64,000 bases of DNA from Methylotuvimicrobium sp. KM2 (GCF_038051925.1 NZ_CP150634.1:558001-622000), one strand, 5' to 3'. Shown: positions 8,811 to 19,954, numbered from the stretch's first letter. The notes: generated by a model not told the origin, from the letters alone. Numbers and translations: made by a program.

Positions 8811-9674
8811 ATGAGTGAAGATGTTCGAATGGGTCCGGTACGTTTGATTCAAGGCATTGAAGTCCCGAGTTTCTTTTATGGGACGGCCTGGAAGGAAGAG
8901 CGGACCGAGGCATTGGTTTTGGCAGCGATCGAAGCCGGCTTCCGGGCCGTCGATACCGCGAATCAGCGGCGGCATTATTACGAAGAGGGCGTCGGACATG
9001 CGCTAAGCAAGGTGCTGGGGGAGGGCCGACTTAAACGCGGCGAGCTGTTTCTGCAAAGCAAGTTTACCTTTGCGGCGAGTCAAGATCATCGGCTTCCTTA
9101 CGATCCCGGTGCGGATTACGCCACGCAGGTTGATCAGTCGTTCAACAGTTCGCTGCAGCACCTCGGTGCCGACTATCTGGATTCCTATATTTTGCATGGA
9201 CCTTCGTTAGGCCAAGGTTTGGCCGAAGCGGATCGAGAAGTATGGCGAGCGATGGAACGACTCTGCAAAGCCGGTTCGGTTCGATTGATCGGCGTTTCGA
9301 ATATCGGCGAGGATCAATTAAGGCTCTTGATCGAATTTGCCGAGATAAAGCCGGCATTCGTGCAAAACCGATGTTTTGCGCGGACGCAATGGGATGCCGG
9401 CGTTCGCGGGTTGTGTGCTGAGCATGGCATCGTTTACCAGGGGTTTTCGTTGTTGACGGCTAACGCTTCCGAATTGAACCGCCCTGTCATGGATCAGGTT
9501 GTAAAGCGCCATGGCTGCACCAAGGCGCAGGCCGTGTTCCGTTTCGCGTTGCAGCTCGGTATGATTCCGTTGACCGGCACGAGCGATCCGGAGCACATGA
9601 AACAAGACTTATCGGTATATGACTTCGCGTTCGATGCAGATGAAATAGCTATGATTGAAAATGTTGCGGCTTGA
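8811..9674 (+). CDS. Aldo/keto reductase
   Basis: A 287-residue TIM-barrel oxidoreductase of the aldo/keto reductase superfamily, which reduces carbonyls with NADPH. The tetrad can be read as Asp in AVDTANQ, Tyr in HYYEEGVG, Lys in LQSKFTF and His in YILHGPS. Later, IGVSNIG and the C-terminal LTGTSDPEHMKQDL match the cofactor loop of the family. A purine-rich ribosome site (GGGGGAGGGGG) directly precedes ATG 8811. The substrate is unknown. It is followed by an MIF-like tautomerase gene about 160 bases on, so the two may be co-transcribed. Confidence 0.92.
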   Translation: MSEDVRMGPVRLIQGIEVPSFFYGTAWKEERTEALVLAAIEAGFRAVDTANQRRHYYEEGVGHALSKVLGEGRLKRGELFLQSKFTFAASQDHRLPYDPGADYATQVDQSFNSSLQHLGADYLDSYILHGPSLGQGLAEADREVWRAMERLCKAGSVRLIGVSNIGEDQLRLLIEFAEIKPAFVQNRCFARTQWDAGVRGLCAEHGIVYQGFSLLTANASELNRPVMDQVVKRHGCTKAQAVFRFALQLGMIPLTGTSDPEHMKQDLSVYDFAFDADEIAMIENVAA

Positions 9675-9699
9675 ATCGATGATTTTCTCGTTTCATCGC

Positions 9700-9777
9700 T
9701 CCAGCGTGGGAACGCATACCGATCTTATCACGGCAACCAAGGTATGGATTCCCACGGAGGACCGTGGGAACCAGAAA
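9700..9777. repeat. REP-like palindromes
   Basis: CGCTCCAGCGTGGGAACGCAT and GATTCCCACGGAGGACCGTGGGAACC form the GTGGGAAC-type hairpins found repeatedly in this window (about 1231, 17434 and 58660). Confidence 0.7.
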
Positions 9778-9832
9778 AAATGCTGCTTAATGGATGGTTC
9801 GAGCCGATAGTTAATGTTAGGAGGAATTTGTT

Positions 9833-10180
9833 ATGCCTTATTTAAAACTCAACACCAATACGCCTATTGACGATGAAAAATCATCGCCATTATTGGCTGA
9901 AATGTCACTGCTTATGGCCAAAGAGACCGGTAAGCCGGAGCGCTATGTCATGGTCGAGCTGGCTTCCGGCAAGCCGATGTTGTTCGGCGGCAGCGATAAG
10001 CCGTTGGCTTATCTCGAATGTAAGAGTATCGGCTTGAGCGTCGCTCAGGCGCGTTCGTTGTCGGCGTCGTTGAGCCGCTTGTTGGAAAAGGAGTTGTCGA
10101 TACCGCCCTATCGCGTCTATATCGAATTCAGTAATTGCCCGGCCGAATTATGGGGATGGAACGGATCGACATTCGGATGA
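9833..10180 (+). CDS. MIF/phenylpyruvate tautomerase-like protein
   Basis: A 115-residue protein of the macrophage migration inhibitory factor fold. It begins MPYLKL, so after removal of Met the N-terminus would be the catalytic Pro1 of the tautomerase superfamily. It ends with GWNGSTFG, the usual MIF C-terminal signature. AGGAGG about 8 bases before ATG 9833 is a strong ribosome site. MIF homologues tautomerise keto-enol substrates in vitro, but the physiological role in bacteria is uncertain. Confidence 0.88.
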   Translation: MPYLKLNTNTPIDDEKSSPLLAEMSLLMAKETGKPERYVMVELASGKPMLFGGSDKPLAYLECKSIGLSVAQARSLSASLSRLLEKELSIPPYRVYIEFSNCPAELWGWNGSTFG

Positions 10181-10269
10181 GCGAGTGATAGGAACGCCCT
10201 GCGTTCAGCCTTCGAAAATTGTGATCACCTAACTTACATGAAGATGCTATCATTACCCCGGCAAATGGA

Positions 10270-10456
10270 AGCGCGTGGCGTTAGTGGAGGGCGAGGCCAC
10301 TCGCCCGACAGGGCGCCGTGAACCCAGCACCTAAGTTCCATAGGTCTTTGGCAATGATCCAAAATCATGGCTTATTTAGGTGCTGGGTGAATACGTCCAT
10401 GTAGGCTTGACGGCGGCTGTCGATCGAGCAACCGCACCCTCTCCGGAACCGGTATT
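10270..10456 (+). repeat. Degenerate family-1 repeat with nested element
   Basis: A family-1-like copy with GGGCGCCGTGAA and later ACGTCCATGTAGGCTTGACG. At 10323-10387 the 65-bp element with ends CCCAGCACCTAAG and CTTATTTAGGTGCTGGG is inserted, flanked by TGAA on both sides. The right part ends CCGGAACCGGTA, like the fragment after moxR. This fills most of the gap between the tautomerase and P-II-like genes. Confidence 0.75.
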
Positions 10457-10538
10457 TTCTCTGCCGAGCTTCTTATATCGAAAAATTAGATAATGAGTCC
10501 AAATCTACGAACTTTCACACTAAGGAAAAGGAGGTTTT

Positions 10539-10886
10539 ATGTTATTTAAATTGATTATGGTCTTTGTCGATGAGGACAAGGTTGAAGACGTTATGGACGC
10601 GTCGAGAAACGCCGGTGCGACCGGTGCGACGATCATCAGTAAGGCTCGCGGGCAAGGTCTCGAAAAAGTCGTCGGTATTTTGGGTTTCGAAATTTTGAGC
10701 CCGCGCGCGGTCGTGCTGATACTGGCCGAGGGGAGGCGGGCCGAATGTATTTTGGAGGCGGTTACCGAAGCCGGCAATCTCGATGAAAGTCTCGGCACCG
10801 GCATCGCCATTCAGCTCGATGTCGACAAGGCCTTGGGTCTCAGCGAGCATATCAAGGAGCTGGAAAAAAAGAAGCCGTTCGCATGA
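10539..10886 (+). CDS. P-II-like regulatory protein
   Basis: A 115-residue protein with the ferredoxin-like pattern of P-II: LFKLIMVFV as first strand, GATGATIISKARGQG leading into the T-loop area, then AVVLILAEGRRAECILEAV and GTGIAIQLDV. The central loop lacks the uridylylated Tyr context of GlnB/GlnK, so it is more like the transport-associated P-II-like proteins than a nitrogen regulator. AAGGAGG just upstream supports ATG 10539. The next gene, 58 bases on, is a monovalent cation/proton antiporter, so it may sense a small ligand and regulate that transporter. That link is inference from adjacency. Confidence 0.75.
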   Translation: MLFKLIMVFVDEDKVEDVMDASRNAGATGATIISKARGQGLEKVVGILGFEILSPRAVVLILAEGRRAECILEAVTEAGNLDESLGTGIAIQLDVDKALGLSEHIKELEKKKPFA

Positions 10887-10944
10887 GCGACGGCGTTTAC
10901 TTTGAGATATTTAACATTTTATTCGAAAAAGAGCGTATTCACCG

Positions 10945-12921
10945 ATGATAGAACAAGCCTTTGTGCAGATATTATTGATGCTTGGCACGTCCGTGGCGAC
11001 CGTCATCCTGTTTCAGAAACTGCACATTCCTTCAAGTCTCGGCTATCTGATGGTCGGCGTGCTGTTCGGCGCGCATACGCCGGGGCCGGTCATCGACGTT
11101 CAACAGATTCGGGAAGTCGCCGAATTCGGTATCGTGTTTTTGCTGTTCACGATCGGCCTGAGTTTTTCGTTGCCGCAGATCCATGCCTTGCGCGGTCAAG
11201 TGTTGAGTCTCGGCACCGGGCAAGTCGTTTTGACGACAGCGTTGATCGGCACGGGCTGTTGGCTGCTCGGTTTGCCGCCGGCGACTTCGTTCGTAATCGG
11301 CGCGGTGTTTGCGCAATCGTCGACGACGATCATCAGCAAACAACTCGCCGAGCAAGGCGAGGAAAATAGTCGGCACGGTCGATTGGGTGTCGCGATGTCG
11401 GTGTTTCAAGACGTGACCGCCGTGCCTTTGATTGTTGTCATTCCGGTGCTCGGCGTGCTCGATGGCGATGCCGGCGTGTTGTTCGAATCGCTTGGCTGGG
11501 CAATGGCCAAGGCTATTGTCGCGTTTTTGCTGGTTTTCATACTGGGCAGATGGTTGCTTCGCCCATTGTTTCATGGCGTCGCGGCCAGGCGCTCCACCGA
11601 GCTGTTCACGCTGACGGTGCTGTTCGTATCGCTGTTGGCTGCGTGGACGACCAGCCAGCTGGGTTTGTCGATGGCGTTCGGTGCGTTTCTGGTCGGCATG
11701 ATGCTCGGTGAGACCGAGTTCCGCCATCAGGTTGAATCGACGATCAGGCCGTTTCGCGATGTCTTGATCGGTTTGTTCTTCGTAAGCATCGGCATGCTGT
11801 TCGATCCTGCCGCGATTCCTCAGAATTGGCAATGGGCGTCGTTAGGCGCCGTCGCGATGCTGGTGTCGAAAACGCTGTTGGTGACGTTGATCGTGCGTTG
11901 GTCGGGGCTCGACGGTCTGACCGCATGGCGTACCGGGTTCTTGCTCGCGGTCGGCGGAGAGTTCGGTTTTGCGTTGCTCGCGATCGCGCTCGATGTGAAT
12001 GCCATTGCCAATGAATATTCACAGATCGTCTTTACTTCGGTGTTGTTTTCGATGATCGCGGCGCCTTTTTTGATTCGATACAACCATGTTCTGGCCGGCT
12101 TGTTGGTGCGAAGGTCGATAAGGCGTCAAAATGATCCCGAAACTTTTCCAGTCAGTTCAGAGGCGACGCAACATTTGCACGATCATGCGATCATTTGCGG
12201 CTACGGTCGCATCGGACAGAGTGTCGGTCATTTTCTGGAAGAAGAAAAAATACCTTATGTCGCGGTCGATCTCGATTCGACGCGTATCAAAGAGGCTCAT
12301 GTCGCCGGTGAGCCGGTCTATTACGGCGACTCGTCGGAGCGGGACATTCTGGAGGCCTTGGGCGTCGATAGCGCCAAATTACTCGTGATCAGTTACGACG
12401 ATGTGTTGTTGGCGAAAAAGATTCTGCATCATGTTCGTACGTTGCGTCCGGATTTGCCTGTCATGGTGCGAACGCGTGACGAGGCTCATGTTGATGAATT
12501 GCGGCAGGCCGGCGCGACCGAAGTTGTGCCGGAGGTGCTCGAAGCCGGGTTGATGATCGCGTCTCATGCCTTGTTATTGCTGAATGTGCCGTTTAATCGT
12601 GTCGTGCGCCGCATGCAACAGCAGCGGGCCGGCCGCTACCGGCTGCTGCGCGAATTGTATCGCGGCGAGGATGTGTCTTTGGATACTCCGGATGCTCTGA
12701 CAGCAGACGGTTTACGGTCTATTTTAATCGTAGCGGGGAGCAATGGGGTCGGTAAAAAACTGTCCGAGTTCGTTTTCGACGACGTGACGATTTCGTCGCT
12801 GGTCCGGCAAGGCAACAGAGAGGAGAACCCGCTTGATGTGGTCATCGCCGAGGGCGATGTCGTCGTGCTGTTCGGAGCGCCCGGCAACTTGGATAGCGCA
12901 GAGCGGCTGTTGCTCGGTTGA
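10945..12921 (+). CDS. CPA2 monovalent cation:proton antiporter with TrkA domains (KefB-like)
   Basis: A 658-residue inner-membrane transporter of the CPA2 family. About 12 helices occupy residues 1-385, with GVLFGAHTPGPV and SFVIGAVFAQSSTTIISKQL as family-typical segments. A cytoplasmic TrkA-N (RCK) domain follows, with the nucleotide loop CGYGRIGQSVG near residue 415, then a TrkA-C domain at about 575-655. Such proteins exchange K+ or Na+ for protons and are gated by ligands at the RCK domain. The upstream P-II-like gene suggests an added layer of control. In a salt- or alkali-tolerant methanotroph this would help cation balance, but the organism's habitat is inferred. Confidence 0.92.
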   Translation: MIEQAFVQILLMLGTSVATVILFQKLHIPSSLGYLMVGVLFGAHTPGPVIDVQQIREVAEFGIVFLLFTIGLSFSLPQIHALRGQVLSLGTGQVVLTTALIGTGCWLLGLPPATSFVIGAVFAQSSTTIISKQLAEQGEENSRHGRLGVAMSVFQDVTAVPLIVVIPVLGVLDGDAGVLFESLGWAMAKAIVAFLLVFILGRWLLRPLFHGVAARRSTELFTLTVLFVSLLAAWTTSQLGLSMAFGAFLVGMMLGETEFRHQVESTIRPFRDVLIGLFFVSIGMLFDPAAIPQNWQWASLGAVAMLVSKTLLVTLIVRWSGLDGLTAWRTGFLLAVGGEFGFALLAIALDVNAIANEYSQIVFTSVLFSMIAAPFLIRYNHVLAGLLVRRSIRRQNDPETFPVSSEATQHLHDHAIICGYGRIGQSVGHFLEEEKIPYVAVDLDSTRIKEAHVAGEPVYYGDSSERDILEALGVDSAKLLVISYDDVLLAKKILHHVRTLRPDLPVMVRTRDEAHVDELRQAGATEVVPEVLEAGLMIASHALLLLNVPFNRVVRRMQQQRAGRYRLLRELYRGEDVSLDTPDALTADGLRSILIVAGSNGVGKKLSEFVFDDVTISSLVRQGNREENPLDVVIAEGDVVVLFGAPGNLDSAERLLLG

Positions 12922-12964
12922 TGAAGTAAGCGGTGGTGGCCGAACGTTCAGCCGTGGCTAATAT

Positions 12965-12994
12965 CTGACAGAAAATTGGACACTCCGATATAAT
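12965..12994 (+). promoter_or_regulatory. Probable sigma-70 promoter for tgt
   Basis: CTGACA at 12965-12970 and a perfect TATAAT at 12989-12994 are separated by 18 bases. They lie 55 bases before the tgt start and after the antiporter stop. Confidence 0.65.
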
Positions 12995-13007
12995 AGCGCG
13001 CTTTTAG

Positions 13008-14165
<1,158 letters not shown>

Positions 14166-14207
14166 TGGCGGCCTTTTGTATAACAACTACTATAAAAGAG
14201 GATAACA

Positions 14208-14555
14208 ATGAGTTTCTTAATTTCCGATGCCATGGCGCAAGCCGCGCCGGCGGCTCAACAACCCGGTTTTGAAGGGTTGCTGTTTCCGCTGGGAATTCTG
14301 GTGTTTTTCTATTTTTTGTTTCTGCGGCCGCAATCTAAGCGCAGCAAGGAACACAAGCAGATGATCGACTCGTTGACTAAAGGCGTCGAAGTCGTGACGA
14401 ATGGCGGCATTTTGGGTAAGGTCGCGGATTTAGACGATAACTTTGTCAAGCTTGAAATCAGCGAGAATGTATTCATTCAGGTTCAACGCCATGCCATCGG
14501 CAGTTTAATGCCGAAAGGCACCTATAAAGCGATCGCCAAAAAACCGAAAGTTTGA
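14208..14555 (+). CDS. yajC: Sec translocon accessory subunit YajC
   Basis: A 115-residue single-span inner-membrane protein. The helix GLLFPLGILVFFYFLFLRPQ is followed by the basic stretch SKRSKEHKQM and the small cytoplasmic domain GVEVVTNGGILGKV that defines YajC. It joins SecD and SecF in a complex supporting protein export. It is followed by secD after 27 bases. Confidence 0.97.
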   Translation: MSFLISDAMAQAAPAAQQPGFEGLLFPLGILVFFYFLFLRPQSKRSKEHKQMIDSLTKGVEVVTNGGILGKVADLDDNFVKLEISENVFIQVQRHAIGSLMPKGTYKAIAKKPKV

Positions 14556-14582
14556 TAGCGGGTTAAAAGTCGGAATAATAAA

Positions 14583-16430
14583 ATGCAAAATCGTTTCCCA
14601 CTCTGGAAAAATCTATTAATCCTGATCGTTTTTTTGATTGGGCTTATTTATGCCTTGCCTAATCTTTTCGGCGACGATCCGTCGGTTCAGGTGTCCTTCT
14701 CGAATGTCAGTACGGTCGAGACCGCCCAGGTTCAGCAGATAGAAGAATTGGTCAAGCAAGCCGGAATGACCATTAAAGAAGTTGAAACCGGTAGCGGAAA
14801 TATCTTGGTTCGTTTCAACGATACCAACGATCAATTGAAAGCGGCGGATTTACTGAGGGATAAACTGGGAAACGATGCTACGGTCGCGCTTAACTTGGCG
14901 CCGGCAACACCCGGCTGGTTGCGCGCGTTCGGCGCAAGTCCGATGTATTTGGGTCTCGATTTGCGGGGCGGCGTGCATTTTATGCTTGAAGTCGATATGG
15001 ATGCCGCGGTCAAGCAAGCCGAGGAGCGTTATAACGATGACGTTCGTTCGGCCTTGCGCGATGCTAAAATCCGTTACCAATCGGTGTCGCAAGAGACCGG
15101 CTATATCCGTGTTAAGCTTAGAGACGAGGAAGATACCAATGCCGCAGTTTCGGTATTGGACAAGGATTTTTCGACGCTGAATATCGAACGGCCGAATGTC
15201 GAGAACGAGCTTTGGCTCCGAATTACTGATGCCGAGCAAAAAGAAGTCAAAAAATTCGCACTGGCGCAAAATATCACGACCTTGCGTAACCGGGTCAATG
15301 AACTCGGGGTCGCCGAGCCGGTCATCCAACAGCAAGGCAACAACCGTATCGTCGTGCAATTGCCCGGTATTCAGGACACGACCCGCGCCAAGGATATTCT
15401 AGGCACGACGGCGACATTGGAATATCGCTTGGTCGACGTCGAACATGACGTGCAAAAAGCATTGAAAGGGCGGCCTCCGGTCGGCAGCCATATCTATTAC
15501 GAGAAAAACGGTAATCCGATTCTATTGGATAGACGCATCATCGTGACCGGCGATCAGATCGTCGACGCTTCGTCCGGTTTGGATCAAAACAGCTCGCCTT
15601 CGGTATTCGTGACCTTGAACGGTATCGGCGCGAAGAAAATGGGTAAGGTGACCAGCGAGAATATCGGCCGGCCGATGGCGGTCGTGTTCGTCGAATATAA
15701 AGTCAAAACGCGTGAAGTTAACGGCGAAAAAGTTCGGACCAAGGAAAAGGTTGAAAAAGTGATCAGCGTCGCGACGATTCGCGATGCGTTTAGTAAACGT
15801 TTCCAAACCACCGGTCTCGATAGTACGACCGAAGCCCGTAATTTGGCTTTATTGCTTAGAGCAGGCGCCTTGGCCGCTCCGGTCGATATTGTCGAAGAGC
15901 GCACTGTCGGTCCGAGCCTCGGTCAAGATAATATCGACCAAGGCATGAGATCGGTCATGGTCGGTTTTGTTCTGGTGTTGTTATTCATGGCGGCTTATTA
16001 CCGCGTGTTCGGTCTGGTCGCGAATCTGGCGCTAGGCTTCAATCTGGTCGTTATCATTGCAATCTTGTCGATGTTGCAGGCGACGCTGACCATGCCGGGC
16101 ATTGCCGGGATCGTGCTGACCATCGGTATGGCGGTCGATGCGAATGTATTGATTTTCGAGCGCATTCGCGAAGAAATCAAAAACGGCAACACGCCGCAAT
16201 CGAGTATCTTTGCCGGTTATGAAAAAGCCTTCGGGACGATTTTCGACGCTAATATCACGACGCTTTTGGTGGCCTTGGTCTTATTCGGATTCGGCACGGG
16301 GCCGGTCAAAGGCTTCGCCGTGACATTATCGATCGGTATTTTGTCGTCGATGTTCACGGCGATTTTAGGTACCCGAATGGTGATTAACTGGATTTACGGC
16401 AGTCGCCGTGTCGAGAAATTGTCGATTTAG
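14583..16430 (+). CDS. secD: Protein translocase subunit SecD
   Basis: A 615-residue RND-type inner-membrane protein that uses the proton gradient with SecF to help pull preproteins through SecYEG. The first helix is near residues 9-26. The large periplasmic part starts with LGLDLRGGVHFMLEV, the characteristic D1 motif, and the C-terminal block has five helices, including GIVLTIGMAVDANVLIFERIREE, which carries the conserved Asp for proton movement. Length matches gammaproteobacterial SecD. It is 28 bases upstream of secF. Confidence 0.97.
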   Translation: MQNRFPLWKNLLILIVFLIGLIYALPNLFGDDPSVQVSFSNVSTVETAQVQQIEELVKQAGMTIKEVETGSGNILVRFNDTNDQLKAADLLRDKLGNDATVALNLAPATPGWLRAFGASPMYLGLDLRGGVHFMLEVDMDAAVKQAEERYNDDVRSALRDAKIRYQSVSQETGYIRVKLRDEEDTNAAVSVLDKDFSTLNIERPNVENELWLRITDAEQKEVKKFALAQNITTLRNRVNELGVAEPVIQQQGNNRIVVQLPGIQDTTRAKDILGTTATLEYRLVDVEHDVQKALKGRPPVGSHIYYEKNGNPILLDRRIIVTGDQIVDASSGLDQNSSPSVFVTLNGIGAKKMGKVTSENIGRPMAVVFVEYKVKTREVNGEKVRTKEKVEKVISVATIRDAFSKRFQTTGLDSTTEARNLALLLRAGALAAPVDIVEERTVGPSLGQDNIDQGMRSVMVGFVLVLLFMAAYYRVFGLVANLALGFNLVVIIAILSMLQATLTMPGIAGIVLTIGMAVDANVLIFERIREEIKNGNTPQSSIFAGYEKAFGTIFDANITTLLVALVLFGFGTGPVKGFAVTLSIGILSSMFTAILGTRMVINWIYGSRRVEKLSI

Positions 16431-16458
16431 GCGCGTTTCGGATTTAAGAAGACTGATT

Positions 16459-17385
16459 ATGAATAATAAAACGATAGATTTTTTGGGAAAGCGTCAGTGG
16501 ATCTATATTATTTCCGCGTTGCTGCTGCTGGTTTCGATCGGGTCGCTGGCGATTCAAGGTTTAAAGATGGGTATCGACTTTACCGGCGGTACGCTAGTAG
16601 AGGTCGCTTATCAAGATGCGGCCGATTTGACGGTGATGCGCGCGGCGCTTGCCGATGAAGGGTTTGGAGACGCAATGGTGCAGCATTTCGGTAGCGCCAG
16701 GGATGTCTTGATTCGCTTGAAGCCCGATGAGACTGTGTCTAGTGCCGAGCTCAGCGCGCGGGTCGTTGCTGCGATCAATAAAAAAACGGCGGAACCGGCC
16801 GAATTGCGCCGTGTCGAATTCGTCGGGCCGCAAGTCGGCGATGAATTGGCGGAAGACGGCGGTTTGGCGATGCTGTATTCGATGTTCGGGGTGTTGATTT
16901 ATATCGCGTGGCGTTTCGAATATAAATTTGCGTTGGGCTCGGTTGCGGCCTTGATTCACGATGTCATTATAACGCTTGGCTTTTTTTCGCTGTTCGGGCT
17001 TGAATTCGACTTGACGGTATTGGCTGCCGTTTTAGCGGTCATCGGTTATTCGCTAAACGATACGATCGTCGTATTCGATCGAATTCGCGACAATTTTAGG
17101 ATTTTAAGGCAAGTCGGTTCCGAGGAGGTTATGAATACTTCCTTGAATGAAACCTTGAGCCGTACTCTGATGACCTCGTTCACGACGATTTTAGTGTTGA
17201 TCGCATTGGCTGTGCTCGGCGGCGAAATTATTCATAATTTTTCAGTGGCTTTGTTGGTCGGTATTTTGATAGGGACTTATTCTTCTATCTATGTTGCGAG
17301 TCCAATCGTGCTGGCGTTAGGAATTACGCAAAAAGATTTGATGGTGCCGGTCAAGGAAGGTACCGATGTGGATGATTTGCCTTAG
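16459..17385 (+). CDS. secF: Protein translocase subunit SecF
   Basis: A 308-residue partner of SecD. After an N-terminal helix it carries GLKMGIDFTGGTLVEV, the SecF counterpart of the SecD motif. The C-terminal helices include AVIGYSLNDTIVVFDRIRDN, the conserved proton-path region. I chose ATG 16459 (MNNKTIDF), because the in-frame earlier start at 16408 lies inside secD and would add residues not typical of the family. Confidence 0.96.
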   Translation: MNNKTIDFLGKRQWIYIISALLLLVSIGSLAIQGLKMGIDFTGGTLVEVAYQDAADLTVMRAALADEGFGDAMVQHFGSARDVLIRLKPDETVSSAELSARVVAAINKKTAEPAELRRVEFVGPQVGDELAEDGGLAMLYSMFGVLIYIAWRFEYKFALGSVAALIHDVIITLGFFSLFGLEFDLTVLAAVLAVIGYSLNDTIVVFDRIRDNFRILRQVGSEEVMNTSLNETLSRTLMTSFTTILVLIALAVLGGEIIHNFSVALLVGILIGTYSSIYVASPIVLALGITQKDLMVPVKEGTDVDDLP

Positions 17386-17663
17386 CATTGTTAGCAGTTA
17401 ACAGTGAATAGTGAATAGGTCCGGGTTTGTCTCGTTCCCAAGCTCCCGCTTGGGAACGCCTACCTTCAAGCTCTGCTTGACGAAGCTCGTAGGATGCGAC
17501 CTGTTTCTGGTTCCCACGGTCCTCCGTGGGAACCCATACCTTGTCAGCCGAGGCAAGATCGGTATGCATTCACACGCTGGAGCGTGGGAACGATAGAATG
17601 ATTATCAATCGGATGTAATTCGTTAGTTTAATTTTTTTTAATACAATTTGGAGTTATTTAAGA
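17386..17663. repeat. REP-like palindrome cluster
   Basis: The gap between secF and ndk holds CCCAAGCTCCCGCTTGGG (17438-17455), CTTCAAGCTCTGCTTGACG, GGTTCCCACGG...CCGTGGGAACCC (17508-17536) and CACACGCTGGAGCGTGGGAACG (17572-17593). These hairpins can act as transcript ends or stabilisers. The last 40 bases contain the leader of ndk. Confidence 0.7.
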
Positions 17664-18095
17664 ATGGCAATAGAACGTACTTTTTCAATCATTAAGCCTG
17701 ATGCGGTCGCGAAAAACGTCATCGGTGAAATTTACAGCCGCTTTGAAAAAAACGGTTTGCAAATCATTGCAGCGAAAATGCTGCACATGACCCGCGAGCA
17801 GGCTGAAGGTTTTTATGCCGTTCATAAAGAACGTCCTTTCTTCAAGGATTTGGTCGATTTTATGATTACGGGTCCTGTCATGATGCAGGTTTTGGAAGGC
17901 GAAGATGCGATTGCAAAAAACCGCGATTTAATGGGCGCGACCAATCCTAAAGAAGCGGCGCCCGGAACGATTCGTGCCGATTTCGCCGACAGCATCGACG
18001 CCAATGCCGTACACGGTTCCGATGCGCCTGAAACCGCTCAGCAAGAAATCGCTTTCTTTTTTACAGAAAATGAACTTTGCCCTCGCACCCGCTAA
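17664..18095 (+). CDS. ndk: Nucleoside diphosphate kinase
   Basis: A 143-residue enzyme that transfers the gamma-phosphate from ATP to other nucleoside diphosphates via a phosphohistidine. It begins [12 protein letters not shown], the family opening, and has NAVHGSDA with the active-site His, followed by FFFTENEL. The length is normal. A GGAG ribosome site precedes ATG 17664. Its end overlaps the start of rlmN by 26 bases, an order common in gammaproteobacteria. Confidence 0.98.
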   Translation: MAIERTFSIIKPDAVAKNVIGEIYSRFEKNGLQIIAAKMLHMTREQAEGFYAVHKERPFFKDLVDFMITGPVMMQVLEGEDAIAKNRDLMGATNPKEAAPGTIRADFADSIDANAVHGSDAPETAQQEIAFFFTENELCPRTR

Positions 18096-19182
18096 GCTGA
18101 ATAGAATCAATTTGCTCGATTTCGATAGAAAGGGCCTAGAAGCCTTTTTTGTCGAGATCGGCGAAAAGCCTTTTCGCGCGACACAGTTGCTCAAATGGGT
18201 TTACCAGGAAGGCGTCGAGGATTTTTCGCAAATGAGCAATCTGAGTAAGGCCTTGCGCACGCAATTGGCCGAACAATGCTCGCTCGATACGCCCGAAATC
18301 GTGCTCGAACAAATCGCGTCGGACGGCACGCGTAAATGGGTGTTGGAGACTTCTTGCGGAAATCGTATCGAAACGGTTTTTATTCCCGAAGAGGGGCGGG
18401 GTACTTTGTGCGTATCGTCGCAAATCGGCTGCGCATTGGCGTGCACCTTTTGTTCGACTGCCCAGCAAGGGTTTAATAGAAACCTGACGACGGGCGAGAT
18501 TATCGGTCAGTTGTTCGCTGCGCAAAAGCGCTTGGGTTCGGCGCAAAAAATCACCAACGTCGTGATGATGGGCATGGGCGAGCCCTTGCTTAATTTCGAC
18601 AATGTCGTGGCGGCAATGAATCTGATGATGGATGATTTTGCCTATGGTCTGTCGAAGCGACGCGTCACGATCAGCACTTCCGGGATAGTACCGGCGATGT
18701 ATCGCTTGACCGAAGTGTGCGACGTCAGCCTTGCTGTTTCCTTGCATGCCGTGACCGACGAACTGCGCGACGAGTTGGTGCCGATCAATAAAAAATATCC
18801 GTTGAAAGAATTGCTGGCCGCCTGCCGGGATAATGTCAAGCGGTCTCCGCGTCGAAGAATTACTTTCGAATATGTCATGCTGGAGGGCGTCAACGATTCG
18901 GTGCAAGATGCCAAGGCGATGGTCAAACTACTGAAAACCGTACCGTCGAAAATTAATTTAATCCCGTTCAACCCTTTTCCGAATTCACCCTATCGTTGTT
19001 CGAGCAGCGCAACCATCGATCGATTTCGCGCCGTTTTGCATGATGCCGGCATGGTCACGACGATTCGAAAAACACGAGGCGACGATATCGATGCCGCTTG
19101 CGGTCAATTGGTCGGAAAGGTCCAGGATAAAAGTCGCCGGCATTTAAAGCTTAAAGTAACGGACTCGCAACGTGCCGCATAA
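18070..19182 (+). CDS. rlmN: Dual-specificity 23S rRNA A2503 / tRNA A37 methyltransferase RlmN
   Basis: A 370-residue radical-SAM enzyme that methylates C2 of adenosine in 23S rRNA and some tRNAs. The iron-sulfur motif C-x3-C-x2-C reads CALACTFC, followed by [23 protein letters not shown] is the next conserved block. The accepting cysteine lies in the C-terminal [11 protein letters not shown] placed the start at ATG 18070 (MNFALAPAK), which gives the normal length; further in-frame upstream codons lie deep inside ndk. Confidence 0.96.
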   Translation: MNFALAPAKLNRINLLDFDRKGLEAFFVEIGEKPFRATQLLKWVYQEGVEDFSQMSNLSKALRTQLAEQCSLDTPEIVLEQIASDGTRKWVLETSCGNRIETVFIPEEGRGTLCVSSQIGCALACTFCSTAQQGFNRNLTTGEIIGQLFAAQKRLGSAQKITNVVMMGMGEPLLNFDNVVAAMNLMMDDFAYGLSKRRVTISTSGIVPAMYRLTEVCDVSLAVSLHAVTDELRDELVPINKKYPLKELLAACRDNVKRSPRRRITFEYVMLEGVNDSVQDAKAMVKLLKTVPSKINLIPFNPFPNSPYRCSSSATIDRFRAVLHDAGMVTTIRKTRGDDIDAACGQLVGKVQDKSRRHLKLKVTDSQRAA

Positions 19183-19954
19183 GATAGCTGTATTTTGTCG
19201 CTCTGTTTCGCTAGCAAGTTTGCTGGTTCTGCTATCGGCTTGTTCTCTCTTCGGTAGTTCCGGTAGCAGCAATGTGGAAGCGGCCGACACCCAGCTTCAA
19301 TTAGGTGTCCGTTACATGGGCATGAATAAGCTTGCGATTGCCAAGGAGCATTTGGAAAGATCCGTCGATCTCAATTCGAAAAACGTCGAGGCACGAAATG
19401 CGCTGGCTTACTTGTACGAAAAACTCAATGATTTCGAGGCGGCAGAGGATAGCTACGAAAAAGCATTGGGATTGAATTCCGAGGACTTCAGCGTGTTGAA
19501 CAATTACGGCCGCTTTCTTTGCGAACGTGGCGAGTATCAGGAGGGCATGGAGCTCTTGGAGCAGGCCGTTGCAAATCCATTGAACAACAGGCAGTGGTTG
19601 GCGGCTACAAATGCCGGTCGTTGCGCATTGATGCAGGATAATTCCGCCATCGCCGAGGCTTACTTGCGGCAGGCTTTGCAAGTTCAGCCGTCTTATGCGC
19701 CGGCGTTGCTGGCAATGCAGAAGTTGAGCTATCAAAAAGGTGATTATTGGGCTGCAAAAGGTTTTTACGAGCGCTATGTCAGCGTTTCTAAGCAAACGGC
19801 CGAATCGCTTTGGTATGCTTATCAAACCGAGCGGGCGCTCGGTAACCAAAACGCCGCCGAACAATACAAAAAACAATTGTTGGAATCATTTCCGTTAGCG
19901 GAAGAGACCAAACGGATTTATTCCGCTCAAGACAAACTGAAACATGGCAAATAA
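19172..19954 (+). CDS. pilW: Type IV pilus biogenesis/stability lipoprotein PilW
   Basis: A 260-residue lipoprotein with signal peptide and lipobox LLSAC near residue 24, followed by TPR repeats (for example [20 protein letters not shown] and [19 protein letters not shown]). PilW/PilF-type proteins help the PilQ secretin assemble in the outer membrane. The start is GTG at 19172, overlapping rlmN by 11 bases. Its own end overlaps hisS by 11 bases, so this run is translated compactly. No other pilus gene is in the window. Confidence 0.9.
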   Translation: MPHKIAVFCRSVSLASLLVLLSACSLFGSSGSSNVEAADTQLQLGVRYMGMNKLAIAKEHLERSVDLNSKNVEARNALAYLYEKLNDFEAAEDSYEKALGLNSEDFSVLNNYGRFLCERGEYQEGMELLEQAVANPLNNRQWLAATNAGRCALMQDNSAIAEAYLRQALQVQPSYAPALLAMQKLSYQKGDYWAAKGFYERYVSVSKQTAESLWYAYQTERALGNQNAAEQYKKQLLESFPLAEETKRIYSAQDKLKHGK

